DNA of 64,000 nt from the NCBI RefSeq assembly GCF_030269485.1, contig NZ_BSTL01000019.1, positions 62,001 to 126,000 of the forward strand, written 5' to 3'. Every line of letters begins with the position of its first letter. Within the stretch, counting starts at the first letter, position 1. This document shows, in pieces, positions 45,945 through 55,425 of this stretch. The notes under the pieces are model-generated. The model saw only the letters and a list, made by a program, of their open reading frames with translations. It made no database searches and was not told the origin of the DNA. This stretch comes from Actinoplanes sp. NBRC 103695 (lineage in GTDB: Bacteria; Actinomycetota; Actinomycetes; Mycobacteriales; Micromonosporaceae). The position numbers were made by a program, and so were the translations under genes.

Positions 45945-47810
45945 ATGGGTTCGAACCGCGAACCGCGGGACATAGAGCGGCACCGCCTGCGGACGGCCTG
46001 GCTACAGGTACTCGCCGGAGGCGGAGGATCCGCCGAGATCACCCAGTACTTCTGGGAGACCGAGCACAGCCGGCGCATCCTCCTCATCCGGACGCTGATC
46101 GAGGAGATCGCGGGCGACCCCACACTCACCGCGGGACTGCCCGCGGTGGGCTCGGTCCTGGAGATCCTTCAGGCGGCCCAGCATGCGGCGCCGGATGCCG
46201 TCGAGGCGCTACTCCTCGACCCGGGGGTCGGAAGCAGTTGCGCCTACGCGCTCCGGCGACTTCGCGGAGGTGCGCGCAGCGATGCTCCCCTCGCCCGGGA
46301 CCTCGGCGCCCTTTACGCCTTCGCGCTGGTGGCCGCCGCCCGGGCCGGCCTGGGCTGGCGTACGCGCCTCCCGCTGCGGGACGGCACCGTGATGCTGCCT
46401 GCCCTGGGGCTGGCCCGCATCCCGGCCGGCACCGGCGCGACCTTCGTCGAGGCGGTCACCGACGGCGGCCGGATCCGGCTCGCGGCCGGTGGTCACGACC
46501 TCGTCGTCCCGGACGGCGAGGCCGACGTCGAACCGGACGGCGACGGCATCGGCTGGTGGGCGCTGCGCAGCGTCCGGGTGCGGGGCGACCTCCCGCTGGA
46601 CGTCCGGCTCGATGACCTCGACCCGTTCCGCGATCTCGCCGACCCGGTACCCCCGGCCCGGCTGGACGCCGAGGCCTTCGCCCACTGGACGGCCCTGCTG
46701 ACCGACGCCTGGACCCTCTTGTGTCGCGACCATCGGTCGTCGGCCGAGACCATGAGCCATGGCCTGGTGAGGCTGGCGCCGCTGAAGCACGAGCCCGGCT
46801 GGGACACCCGCAGCGCGTCGAACGGCGAGGCGTTCGGCAGCGTCATGGTGTCCGAGCCTCCGGACCCGGTGACCCTCGCGGTGGCGCTGGTCCATGAGTA
46901 CCAGCACATCACCCTGGGCGGGCTGCTGCACCTGCTGCCCCTCACCGAGCCGGACGCCCGCGGGCTCCACTACGCGCCGTGGCGCGATGATCCGCGACCG
47001 CTGGCCGGCCTGATCCAGGGCGTCTACGCGTTCTATGGGATCGCCCGCTTCTGGCGCGAGCGCGCCCGCGTCACCAGCGGCAAGGACGCGCAGCAGGCCC
47101 AGTTCGAGTTCGCGTACGTCCGCCGCCAGTTCGACGAGTCGGTGGGCCTCGCCCTGGCGGCCACCGGCCTCACCGCCGTGGGCCGGGAGTTCTTCACGCG
47201 CCTGCGGGAAAGCGCCACCGACTGGACGGCCGACCCGATCGAGCCGGTCGTCGACCACCTTGCCGGCCTGACCGCGGACAGTCATCGGGTGGGCTGGCGG
47301 CTCCGGCACTTCCAGCCGGATCCAGCCGACGCGGCGACCCTGACCAAGGGCCTGCTCACCGCGCCCGAGGCGACACCCTCGATCCCCGGCCCCGCGCACC
47401 TGGCGGTGCACCCGAGGCTGCGCTGGGACCAGCGCATCCCGGCGGTCACCCGCCGGGCGCTGGACGCACAGAACGTCGTTCCCCCGCCCCGGGACGACGT
47501 GTCGGCGGGCGAGAACGCCCTCGTTTCCGGAGACACCGCCGCGGCCCACGCCGCCTTCCTGGTCGCGCTGGAGGCACAGGCCGGGCCGGGCGGCCCGCCG
47601 GAACTGCCGTCGGACGAGGAGGCGCGCGCCTGGGTCGGTCTGACACTCAGTTCGCCGGACCGGACCGCCGCCGAGGCACTGGCCCGGCGACCCGATCTGG
47701 TACGTGCGGTCTGGGCCGAGGTCCGGACGGCCGGGCATCGGATCCCGCCCCACGACATCGCCCGATGGATCGCACCCGCACTGGTCACCGCGAGCTCCGG
47801 GCCGCCCTAG
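45945..47810 (+). CDS. HExxH-motif protein, putative alpha-ketoglutarate-dependent peptide beta-hydroxylase
   Basis: 621 residues. The centre holds LVHEYQHITLGGLLHLLP with His317, Glu318 and His321. WRDDPRPLAGLIQGVYAFYG and FARFW-like helices follow, as in the HExxH extension of FxsB maturases and in stand-alone HExxH peptide-modification proteins. In that group the motif binds iron for 2-oxoglutarate-dependent hydroxylation rather than zinc for proteolysis (family knowledge). Early parts (TQYFWETEHSRRILLIRTLI) also fit the family. The ATG at 45945 has GGAGA about 13 nt upstream, rather far. The stop faces that of the TPR protein across 27 bp. The likely substrate is the upstream 58-residue peptide. 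Confidence 0.75.
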   Translation: MGSNREPRDIERHRLRTAWLQVLAGGGGSAEITQYFWETEHSRRILLIRTLIEEIAGDPTLTAGLPAVGSVLEILQAAQHAAPDAVEALLLDPGVGSSCAYALRRLRGGARSDAPLARDLGALYAFALVAAARAGLGWRTRLPLRDGTVMLPALGLARIPAGTGATFVEAVTDGGRIRLAAGGHDLVVPDGEADVEPDGDGIGWWALRSVRVRGDLPLDVRLDDLDPFRDLADPVPPARLDAEAFAHWTALLTDAWTLLCRDHRSSAETMSHGLVRLAPLKHEPGWDTRSASNGEAFGSVMVSEPPDPVTLAVALVHEYQHITLGGLLHLLPLTEPDARGLHYAPWRDDPRPLAGLIQGVYAFYGIARFWRERARVTSGKDAQQAQFEFAYVRRQFDESVGLALAATGLTAVGREFFTRLRESATDWTADPIEPVVDHLAGLTADSHRVGWRLRHFQPDPADAATLTKGLLTAPEATPSIPGPAHLAVHPRLRWDQRIPAVTRRALDAQNVVPPPRDDVSAGENALVSGDTAAAHAAFLVALEAQAGPGGPPELPSDEEARAWVGLTLSSPDRTAAEALARRPDLVRAVWAEVRTAGHRIPPHDIARWIAPALVTASSGPP

Positions 47811-47837
47811 GTTTCTGTCTCGTGGGACCACATCGGG

Positions 47838-50800
47838 TCAGAACTGCATCGGGTCCACATCGCAGTTCGCGCGGGCCTGGTCGGTGGCCGCGGCGATGGC
47901 CGGGTGCTCGGCGCCGAGCACCCGGACGTACGCGCTCACAGTCTCGTCGAACAGGGTCCTGCTCTCCTCCTCCCGGCCCAGCGCCGCGAGATCGAACCCC
48001 AGATTCAAGGCACAGCCCAATGTGGACGGATGCTCGGCGCCGATGAACCGCCGGGCCTGCTCGAGCATCCGCGCGTCGAGGTCGTGCGCGGCCTGGTGGT
48101 CCCCCCTCGCCGCCAGGGCGCTGGCGAAGTTGATCCCGCAGGTGATCGTCAGCATGTGGTCCGGGCCGAGCTTCTCCGTCAGGGTCCGCCAGGCCAGCCG
48201 GTTCTGGGCGAGCGCATCCTCGGTGTTGCCCATCAGCCGGTGCACGATGCCGAGGTTGGTCCGCGCGCTGAGAGCGTAGGGGTGCTCGGAACCGAGCGAC
48301 GCGGTGTAGGCGTCGATCGTCTCGATCGCCAGACTGAGGGCGCGCCCCAGCTCGCCGGTCTCCCGCACGTCCACGGCGAAGTCGAGGGTGGCGGCAATCG
48401 CGTCCGGGTGGTTCGCCCCGAACCTGTCCCGGAACCGGGTCATCGTGTCCTCGGCCAGCTTGTAGGCCTTCTCGTGGTCGCCGGCGCGCCGCCGGGCGAC
48501 CGCGAGGTTCCGGGCCACCCGGATCGTCTCCAGATGGTCCACGCCGAAAAGGTTCAGGTACTGGTCGTAGATGCGCTCGACCCACTGCCGCGATCGGACG
48601 TACTCCCCGCACTCACGCTGGTCGATGGTCAAGTTGTTGAGCGTACGCAAGGTCTCCGGGCTGTCGCTGCCGAGCGCCGCCACCCGCCGCTGGTAGGTGT
48701 CCGCGTCGATCTCGCGGGCGGACCGGAACTCGCCGGTCAGCCGCAGACTGACCCCCAGGTTGTGTGCCGCCTTCAGGGTGGCCGGATCGTCCTCGCCCAG
48801 GCTGCGACGCGCCCTCTGGAAGGCCTCCAGGTCCAGATCGCGCGCGTCGGAGAACTGGCCCGACGTCCGCAACGCGATACCCATCATGTTCATCGCGTCA
48901 ATGGTGTCCTCGTCGTTGGGACCCGCGTTCTCCCGGTAGGTGTCCAGGGTCTCGCGCCAGATTCGCTCCGCGGTGGGGAAGTCCCCGTCGATCCACGCGT
49001 AGTATCCCAGCCACTTCGCGGCCTTCAGCGTCTGCGAGTAGCCGTGGCCGAGCCGCTCGCGCCAGTCCGTGAGGACCTCGTCGGCCAGGTCGCGCCCGCT
49101 GGCGTAGTCGCCCCAGTAGAAGAAGTACTCGATGAGCTTCAGCACCAGCGCCCGGGCCCAGTCGTCCTCGCAGTTCAGTGCCTTGGAGGCGGTCAGGTGG
49201 GAGGCGAGGGACTGGTAGAGCAGCCACTGTTCCGAGTCGCTCGGATCGCCGAGCTTGCCACTGGCCAGCAGGATGTGGGCGATGTGCTCCATCGCGAAGC
49301 GGCGGTCGGCGGGAATACTGTCCTGCAGGACCCGGCGCACGAGACGATGCAGCTGCAGCGTGTTGGTCCGGTGGTCGATCCGGGCGAGCACGTACCGCTG
49401 GATGTCCCGGATGGCCTGGCTGAGACGGGCGGGGTCCTGCAGCGCCGCGTCGAGATCGGCGGCGACATCGGTGCCGATGCCCCGCACGCCCTCGAACAGG
49501 TAGCGGTCGATCGGCTCGGGGGCGAAGAACGAACAGACCTGCAGCAGTTGCAGCGCCGCGGGGTTCTCGGCGGCCAGCCGGTCCAGGGCGACGTTGGCCG
49601 CGGCGGCGACCGGGATCTCGAACCCCGGGGCCAGGTCGGGCACGGCCAGCTGAGCCTGCTTCTCGTCGAGCAGCCGCAGGTACTCCTGCACGGACATGCC
49701 GGTGGCGAACAGCCAGGCGGAGGCGTGCTCGATCGCCAGAGGCAGGTCGGCGAGCGCCTGGGCCAGGCGGTCGGCGTCGGGGTCCTCGAGGTCGGGGTTG
49801 CGCCGTTGCAGCAGGACGATGCTCTCCTGGCGGGTGAAGACGTCGACCTCGAGCGATTCGGCGTAGTGATTCCACTCCTGGTTGCGCGAGGTGATCAGCA
49901 CCTTGCCGGTACCGGACTCGGGGAAGTAGTCCCGCACCGTTTCGGGCGTCTCCGCGTTGTCGAAGACGAGCAGCCAGTTGTCGTACGGCGTACCGGCCCG
50001 CAGCGCCGCCCGGACCCGTGGGATCGCGGTGGTCACCTCGTTGCCGATGTCGAGGCCGAGTTTGTTGCCCAGCTCGATCAGTGACGCCAGGATCTGGGCA
50101 GGCAGTTCGGACGGCACCCACCAGATCAGGTCGTACTCGTCGCGGTGCCGGTAGGCGTACTCGATCGCGATCTGGGACTTGCCGACACCGCCCTCGCCGT
50201 GCAGTGCCTGCGGCAGCACAGCGGCGACGCTCTGCGTGCGCAACCGTCGCTCGAGCTGTTCGAGCAGCAACCGGCGGCCGGTGAAGATCGGGTTCCGGAT
50301 GGGGACGTTGCCCCAGATCTTCGGCCCGCTCTCCGCGCTCTGTCCGCCGAACAGCTCGTGCAGAGCCTCCAGAGTGCTGTCGACGGGCAGGATCGGCTCG
50401 CCCGGCACGCCCGGGGTCTCGGGCCGGGTGATGGATGACTCGGCCGGCTTGTCCTCGGGAGGAGGCGGCAGATCCGCGTGACCGGGCATGGTCTCACCGT
50501 CCTTCACTGCGTGGTCGGGATGCGGCTCGGCGGCCGCGACGACGGCCGGTCCGTCCGCATCCCGTTCCTGTCCCTGCTCGAGAGCGTCGATGGCGTCGCG
50601 TAACCGGCGGGCCCGGTTGACGTACGGCCCGGAGAGCGCGTTGAGCACCGCCAGCTCGATCCGGGCCGTGGCCAGCGTCTCTCTGGTGACCAGGGGCTCC
50701 CACGGCGCGTCCGGTGCGCTGAGCGCACGGGCCAGCATGAGGCCGCCGGCATGGGGCTGCCGCTGGTGGGCGGCGATTGCGTGAAGCACCCGGGCCGAGT

Positions 50801-52151
50801 CCTCGCGGGTGGCGCAACCCAGCAGGGTCTCGCGCACGTCAAGCTCGAACTCCAGGACCGTACCGGTCTCGTCGGTCCGATGAACCAGATCGCTGACCAG
50901 CAGTTCCGCGAGATCGGCGGGGGTCGACTCGGGTAACAGGGTCCGTTGCAGACGATGCAGCAGCGGCAGCTCGAGCGGGGCGGCGGCCAACAACGTGGCG
51001 AGCCGGAAGGCCAGCGGCGACGCGATGCGCTGGAACCGGCGGACGGCCGCGTTGGCACCTGCCGGCGGAGGCTCGTCCTCATCGGGTTCGAGCCGGGGAT
51101 CGACCGGATGGACCAGAGCGTCCACCCACTCCGAGGGTCCGGTGACCAGAGTCGCCCACCACCGCAGCCATCGGGGGCTCAACTCGACCACCGGCACCGC
51201 GAACGCGCCCGGCGGGAGGGCCGGATCGAGGGGGCTGGACCGGCCGACCTTCAGGGCGGTGTTCGGCGCCGCCGGCCGCGGAGCCCGGATCCGGAACCGG
51301 AGCGGAGCGATGTTGCTCTGCCGCCAGTGCCCGCGCGGAAGAGGGTTCACGATGGCCAGCGGGCCGGAGGTGCCCCACAGCCGCAGGAGCCGGCCCACCG
51401 CGGGCGCACGCCACAGCGCGCTGATGCCGTCGCTGAGCACCAGGAAGATCTGCCTGCGGGCCGGGTCCAGCAGTTCGGCGGGACTGCGGACACCGCCGGT
51501 GGGGCCGCGCAGCCGGGGCTGGTGGCCGTCGCCGTCCCTGTCGGACAGCAGGAACGTACGCACGCCGCGGAAGGCACCGTGCCGTTCCAGCAATATCCGG
51601 AAGGCGGCGACGGTGGGCCGCCACACCGCCATCGAGGGGGAGTCGTCGACTATCAGGGTCAGTCCGAGCCATCGGTCCTGCACCGGGCGGTAGCGCGGCA
51701 GCCACACGCCGGTGTCGACGGCGAAGTTCGCCGTCTCCTCCTCGTCCGGCTCCACCTCGGTGGCGGACTCGACCCGCCGCTGGAAGGGCTTCAACGCCCG
51801 GGCGAGCAGCCGTCCGGCCGGCAGCGCGGTCAGCGGGGACGGATCGCCGGTGTCCTCGATCTCGGCGCTCCCGGCCGTGAAGGCCGGGCCGGCGGGGCGT
51901 GCCGCATCCCGCTGCCGGCCGGCGGGCAGCGGCGGCCGCGGCGGACTCCCCCCGGTCTCCGGCCCGCCGCCGTCGCCGCGCTCCGGGACCGCGACGGGCG
52001 GCACATCGACATGCCCCGGCGACATCCGGCCGGTGGGTTCGCCGGGCCCCTCCATCGTCGCGGCGAGCCAGAGGGCGTCGGCGATGTGCCGCCAGTCGGG
52101 CTCGGACCCGCCCGGTGACTTCCCCGGCCCGGGAGGGTACCCGGCGGCCAT
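47838..52151 (-). CDS. vWA-like / NB-ARC / TPR protein of the FxSxx-system type
   Basis: 1437 residues. Residues about 1-140 are Pro/Gly-rich. A vWA-like domain (about 145-340) has LTLIVDDSPSMAVW and IFLVLSDGISALWR. A helical region (about 350-540) matches the SAV_2336-type N-terminal module. An NB-ARC STAND ATPase follows (about 600-950) with P-loop GEGGVGKS (about 652-659) and LLVFDNAETPETV as Walker B. From about 1000 to the end lie repeated TPR units (for example YAWIDGDFPTAERIWRETLD). This architecture is that of the FxSxx-COOH system TPR proteins. Such STAND proteins act as signal-gated scaffolds. The ATG at 52151 has AGGAG; the upstream MoxR stop is 2 bp away. Confidence 0.85.
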   Translation of the reverse strand: MAAGYPPGPGKSPGGSEPDWRHIADALWLAATMEGPGEPTGRMSPGHVDVPPVAVPERGDGGGPETGGSPPRPPLPAGRQRDAARPAGPAFTAGSAEIEDTGDPSPLTALPAGRLLARALKPFQRRVESATEVEPDEEETANFAVDTGVWLPRYRPVQDRWLGLTLIVDDSPSMAVWRPTVAAFRILLERHGAFRGVRTFLLSDRDGDGHQPRLRGPTGGVRSPAELLDPARRQIFLVLSDGISALWRAPAVGRLLRLWGTSGPLAIVNPLPRGHWRQSNIAPLRFRIRAPRPAAPNTALKVGRSSPLDPALPPGAFAVPVVELSPRWLRWWATLVTGPSEWVDALVHPVDPRLEPDEDEPPPAGANAAVRRFQRIASPLAFRLATLLAAAPLELPLLHRLQRTLLPESTPADLAELLVSDLVHRTDETGTVLEFELDVRETLLGCATREDSARVLHAIAAHQRQPHAGGLMLARALSAPDAPWEPLVTRETLATARIELAVLNALSGPYVNRARRLRDAIDALEQGQERDADGPAVVAAAEPHPDHAVKDGETMPGHADLPPPPEDKPAESSITRPETPGVPGEPILPVDSTLEALHELFGGQSAESGPKIWGNVPIRNPIFTGRRLLLEQLERRLRTQSVAAVLPQALHGEGGVGKSQIAIEYAYRHRDEYDLIWWVPSELPAQILASLIELGNKLGLDIGNEVTTAIPRVRAALRAGTPYDNWLLVFDNAETPETVRDYFPESGTGKVLITSRNQEWNHYAESLEVDVFTRQESIVLLQRRNPDLEDPDADRLAQALADLPLAIEHASAWLFATGMSVQEYLRLLDEKQAQLAVPDLAPGFEIPVAAAANVALDRLAAENPAALQLLQVCSFFAPEPIDRYLFEGVRGIGTDVAADLDAALQDPARLSQAIRDIQRYVLARIDHRTNTLQLHRLVRRVLQDSIPADRRFAMEHIAHILLASGKLGDPSDSEQWLLYQSLASHLTASKALNCEDDWARALVLKLIEYFFYWGDYASGRDLADEVLTDWRERLGHGYSQTLKAAKWLGYYAWIDGDFPTAERIWRETLDTYRENAGPNDEDTIDAMNMMGIALRTSGQFSDARDLDLEAFQRARRSLGEDDPATLKAAHNLGVSLRLTGEFRSAREIDADTYQRRVAALGSDSPETLRTLNNLTIDQRECGEYVRSRQWVERIYDQYLNLFGVDHLETIRVARNLAVARRRAGDHEKAYKLAEDTMTRFRDRFGANHPDAIAATLDFAVDVRETGELGRALSLAIETIDAYTASLGSEHPYALSARTNLGIVHRLMGNTEDALAQNRLAWRTLTEKLGPDHMLTITCGINFASALAARGDHQAAHDLDARMLEQARRFIGAEHPSTLGCALNLGFDLAALGREEESRTLFDETVSAYVRVLGAEHPAIAAATDQARANCDVDPMQF

Positions 52152-52153
52152 CG

Positions 52154-53194
52154 TCAACGCTCCTGGGCGAGCGAGTGCCAGATGGCGGTGATCAGCCGCT
52201 GCCACGCCTCGTCGTCCTGGCTGTACGCCCCGGAGTTGGTCAGGTAGAAGGCGTTGAGCAGCTGATCACGGGCGAGCACGTCATGAGTGCCCCGGCTCAG
52301 GAAGTCGTTGATCAAGTCGGGCCGGCCGTCCGCGGCGTCGGGCAGCTGGGCGCGCACCATGGCGGCGAGGTCCGCGGCCGACGGCATCGGCAGCTCGAGC
52401 AGGAGGCAGCGGCGCAGGAACGCCGGTGGGAACTCACGCTCGCCGTTGCTGGTGATCACCACGATGGGGAACGCACGGCAGCGGACCCGGCCCTCCCGAA
52501 TGGCGGCCACCGCGCCCGGATCGTCGGTGTAGACCGAGGCCTCCCCCTCGTGACGGCTCACGCGCACCAGCTCGGGGATCGGGAACTGACCCCTCTCGAA
52601 GACGTCGAGCAGGTCGTTGGGCAGGTCGATGTCGCTCTTGTCGAGCTCGTCGACCAGCAGGACCCGGGGCCGTTCGTAGGCGAGCAGGGCGGTGCCCAGG
52701 GGTCCGAGCCGGACGAAGTCGCCGGTTCGCCGCTCGGCGTCGGGCGCGGAGGTCACGGCTTGGGCCCGGCCGATGGCGTCGTACTCGTAGAGTCCCGATC
52801 GCAGGGCGGTCCGGCTGGTGATCGCCCACTGCAGGACCCGCCCGAGTCCCAGCTCGCGCGCCACCCGGAAGGCGATCGCCGACTTGCCGCTGCCGGGCTG
52901 CCCGGTCACCAGCAGCGGACGTCGCAGCAGGATCGCCGCGTTGACCATGTCGCACTCCTGCCGATCCGCACGGCGGGGCGGGAAGACGTCCGGCCGGCCC
53001 AGCTTGCGTTCGGTCTCCTCGCTGTCCTCTCCCGGCGGGGGCTGCACCGGTTCGCCCTCGAACAGGCGCCAGTTCGGCGGATCGGGGAGGACCAACCGGC
53101 TCGGATCGGCGGCCGGCACCCCGTCGCCGTGGTAGTGCCACCAGCTCGGCCGCTGGTCGTCGAGGTCCCTGAGACGGGGTGCGGCGCTGGTCAT
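52154..53194 (-). CDS. MoxR-type AAA+ ATPase
   Basis: 346 residues. Walker A is GQPGSGKS (98-105), Walker B VLLVDELDKSD (about 172-182), sensor 1 VVITSNGEREFPPAF and the arginine-finger region RRCLLLELPMP. The insert and order match the MoxR/McrB-like clade that works with vWA proteins as chaperone or remodelling pairs. The start overlaps the stop of the nucleosidase/VMAP gene (ATGA) and the stop nearly abuts the vWA/TPR gene, giving a tightly coupled three-gene operon. Its expected job is ATP-driven activation of the neighbouring proteins. Confidence 0.9.
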   Translation of the reverse strand: MTSAAPRLRDLDDQRPSWWHYHGDGVPAADPSRLVLPDPPNWRLFEGEPVQPPPGEDSEETERKLGRPDVFPPRRADRQECDMVNAAILLRRPLLVTGQPGSGKSAIAFRVARELGLGRVLQWAITSRTALRSGLYEYDAIGRAQAVTSAPDAERRTGDFVRLGPLGTALLAYERPRVLLVDELDKSDIDLPNDLLDVFERGQFPIPELVRVSRHEGEASVYTDDPGAVAAIREGRVRCRAFPIVVITSNGEREFPPAFLRRCLLLELPMPSAADLAAMVRAQLPDAADGRPDLINDFLSRGTHDVLARDQLLNAFYLTNSGAYSQDDEAWQRLITAIWHSLAQER

Positions 53195-55425
53195 AGTTTC
53201 GCCTCTCCCTGCGGTGCGCCGCTGCCCGCGCCCGCGTCGTAGACGTTGCGGTCCGGGTCGTCCCAGAGCAGCGCCAGATGATGGCCGGGGTGCAGGCCCC
53301 ACTCGTCCGGCTTGAGCTCAGCGGCCTCCATGCGCAGCGTCCGGATGCGGGGCGCGACCTCGGCGGGCTCGCCGTCGAGGAGCCGGCCGATCAGCGCGGA
53401 GGCCTCCGGGGTCAGCGGAGATCGGCGATCCCAGAGGATCACCGGGATGCCGGCGTTCAGCGCCGACAGCAGTTCGTCACCGCCGCCGGCCTCCTGCGGC
53501 GCACTGCCGAGCACCACCGTGGTGAGGTCCCGGTCCCGGCGCAGCTGGGCGTTCCACGCTGCCAGATCCCCGTTGTGCTCGTGGGTGCGCCCCCACAACA
53601 CCCGATGGCCGAGCGGCGGCTGCCACAACCGCCGCCACCGGCTGGTCCAGACCCGTTGCCGGTGCGGGGCACGCATCCGGTCGAGGCTGCGGACGACGAC
53701 CGGGTAGTCGAGGCACAGGGGGGTGGGAGCGGGCGCCTCCAGTTCCGTGCGGAACCACTCGACCGCCAGGTGCAGCAGGTCGGTGGGCAGGAGCAGCTCG
53801 ATCTCGACCGGGTCGCCCTCGTCGCTGCCCAGCCAGATCGACTCGGCGTGCCGGATCGCCTCCTCCATCACCCGCTCGACCTCCTGGAAGGTCGTGGAGC
53901 GCAGCGAGCTCGGCTCCGGCTGCCAGGTGTGCGCCCGGCGCTGGATCCAGTACCTCACCTCGCACAGGTCACGGTCGATGCCGTCCCGCTCGACCTGGAT
54001 CAGCAGGCACGGCCGGACGGGCGGTCGCCACCCGGGCCGCGTGGTGGCTCCCCGGCGCTGCTCCTCGGCCGCCGCCCGATAGGCGCGCAGCGGCTCACCG
54101 ATGTGGGCCTGCGGCTCGGCCTCGTTGTCGATCCACGCGCGCAACAAGGTGCCGAGGGGTTGCTCGACCCGGACGACGACCTGCTCGACGAGTGCCAGCA
54201 GCGGCGGCACACGGTCCGGGCCGGCGTTGCGGCCGGCCAGCAGCACGACCATCTCCCCCAGCGTGCAGGAGCGTTCCGGAAGCGGGATGAGCCCGCCGGT
54301 TGCCGCCTGCCAGATCTCGCTGGGATCCACCGCGGTGGCCTGCCTGAGCAGCGTGCGCAGCCGGTCGAGGGTCCACTCGGGCAGCAGCGCGGACACGCCA
54401 CCGGCCGACGTGCGCCAGACCGGGAACGGCGGGCAGGCGGCCAGGACGGCCCGGACGCATCCCGCCGAGACCAGCGAGGCGTACCGGTGCCAGTCGTCGT
54501 TCTTGTGCCGGTCGCAGTAGTCCACGATGCCGCGCACCACGAACCAGGGCACACCGTGATGAGAGGCGCTCGCGGCCATGCCGGCCGCCTCCATCTCGAA
54601 TGCCAGCACACGGTGGCGTGCGGAGAGCTCATTGCGGGTGCTCTCGTCGACGAGAAGCGTGTCGCCGGAGGCGATCAGCCCGAAGTGCACCCGGGGCTCC
54701 GCGCCACGGTGGCCGGATGCCTCCGGCGGCGGATGCGGGATCCGCCGGTCACCGCGATGGAGGACGTCCCTGTCCGGCGAGGGCCGGGCGAAGACGGCCA
54801 TCGGCCGGTCGTGGGCCGGCTCGAGCAGTTCCCGCCAGGGGAACGGCTGGTCGAGGACGACGAGTTCCTGCAGATGATTGGCGGCACGCTTCAGGTCCAT
54901 CGACAGGCCGCCCAGCGGACGGCGCAGCTCGGCGACGCCACACCCTTGCCGCGTGTGGCCGATGTCGACCACGCCGTCCGCTGCGATCACCACATCACCG
55001 AGCCGCACGTGACGCTGCGGGTCCTCGGGAGCCGGCACGCCGCCGGCGATCCCGGTGAGAATGACGCTGCGCAGTCGAGGAAAGCTGCGCAGCATGTTCG
55101 TACACGTGGTCGCGGCGTTCCGGTTGTTGTCCTCGGGCAGGGTGGCGAGCACGACCCGATGCGGGCGGTCCGGATCGGTGCTGGCCAGGTGACCGATGCG
55201 GTACCCGCAGGGGTCCCGGGCCACCCGGGCGGTGATCGGCTCGCTGATCAGTGTGCTCATCGCCGCCGACTCCACCGGCAGCGCGGCGATGATCCCGATG
55301 GTCACATCGGACCAGGGATCACTGTCGTCCGACGTGCTGACGGACTCCCAACCCGGCGGGGGCCCCGCCACCTCAGGCTTTCCTGTCCGCCGGGCCGGAT
55401 TCGAACTCGGCCACAAGTCCGACAT
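53191..55425 (-). CDS. Nucleosidase-domain protein with VMAP-like C-terminus (conflict-system component)
   Basis: 744 residues. After a 38-residue variable tail comes a nucleoside phosphorylase/MTAN-like domain (about 40-330): VTIGIIAALPVESAAMSTLI, RSVILTGIAGGVPAP, LGDVVIAADGVVDIG, and AFEMEAAGMAASA, the Glu-containing ribose-binding motif. A helical linker (about 335-450) follows. The last ~290 residues carry VEIELLLPTDLLHLAVEWFR, YPVVVRSLDRMRAPHRQRVW and GIPVILWDRR, the pattern of the VMAP C-terminal domain in vWA-MoxR-VMAP ternary systems. The nucleosidase could be the sensor or effector. It is first in the operon; an AT-richer intergenic region precedes it. Confidence 0.8.
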   Translation of the reverse strand: MSDLWPSSNPARRTGKPEVAGPPPGWESVSTSDDSDPWSDVTIGIIAALPVESAAMSTLISEPITARVARDPCGYRIGHLASTDPDRPHRVVLATLPEDNNRNAATTCTNMLRSFPRLRSVILTGIAGGVPAPEDPQRHVRLGDVVIAADGVVDIGHTRQGCGVAELRRPLGGLSMDLKRAANHLQELVVLDQPFPWRELLEPAHDRPMAVFARPSPDRDVLHRGDRRIPHPPPEASGHRGAEPRVHFGLIASGDTLLVDESTRNELSARHRVLAFEMEAAGMAASASHHGVPWFVVRGIVDYCDRHKNDDWHRYASLVSAGCVRAVLAACPPFPVWRTSAGGVSALLPEWTLDRLRTLLRQATAVDPSEIWQAATGGLIPLPERSCTLGEMVVLLAGRNAGPDRVPPLLALVEQVVVRVEQPLGTLLRAWIDNEAEPQAHIGEPLRAYRAAAEEQRRGATTRPGWRPPVRPCLLIQVERDGIDRDLCEVRYWIQRRAHTWQPEPSSLRSTTFQEVERVMEEAIRHAESIWLGSDEGDPVEIELLLPTDLLHLAVEWFRTELEAPAPTPLCLDYPVVVRSLDRMRAPHRQRVWTSRWRRLWQPPLGHRVLWGRTHEHNGDLAAWNAQLRRDRDLTTVVLGSAPQEAGGGDELLSALNAGIPVILWDRRSPLTPEASALIGRLLDGEPAEVAPRIRTLRMEAAELKPDEWGLHPGHHLALLWDDPDRNVYDAGAGSGAPQGEAKL

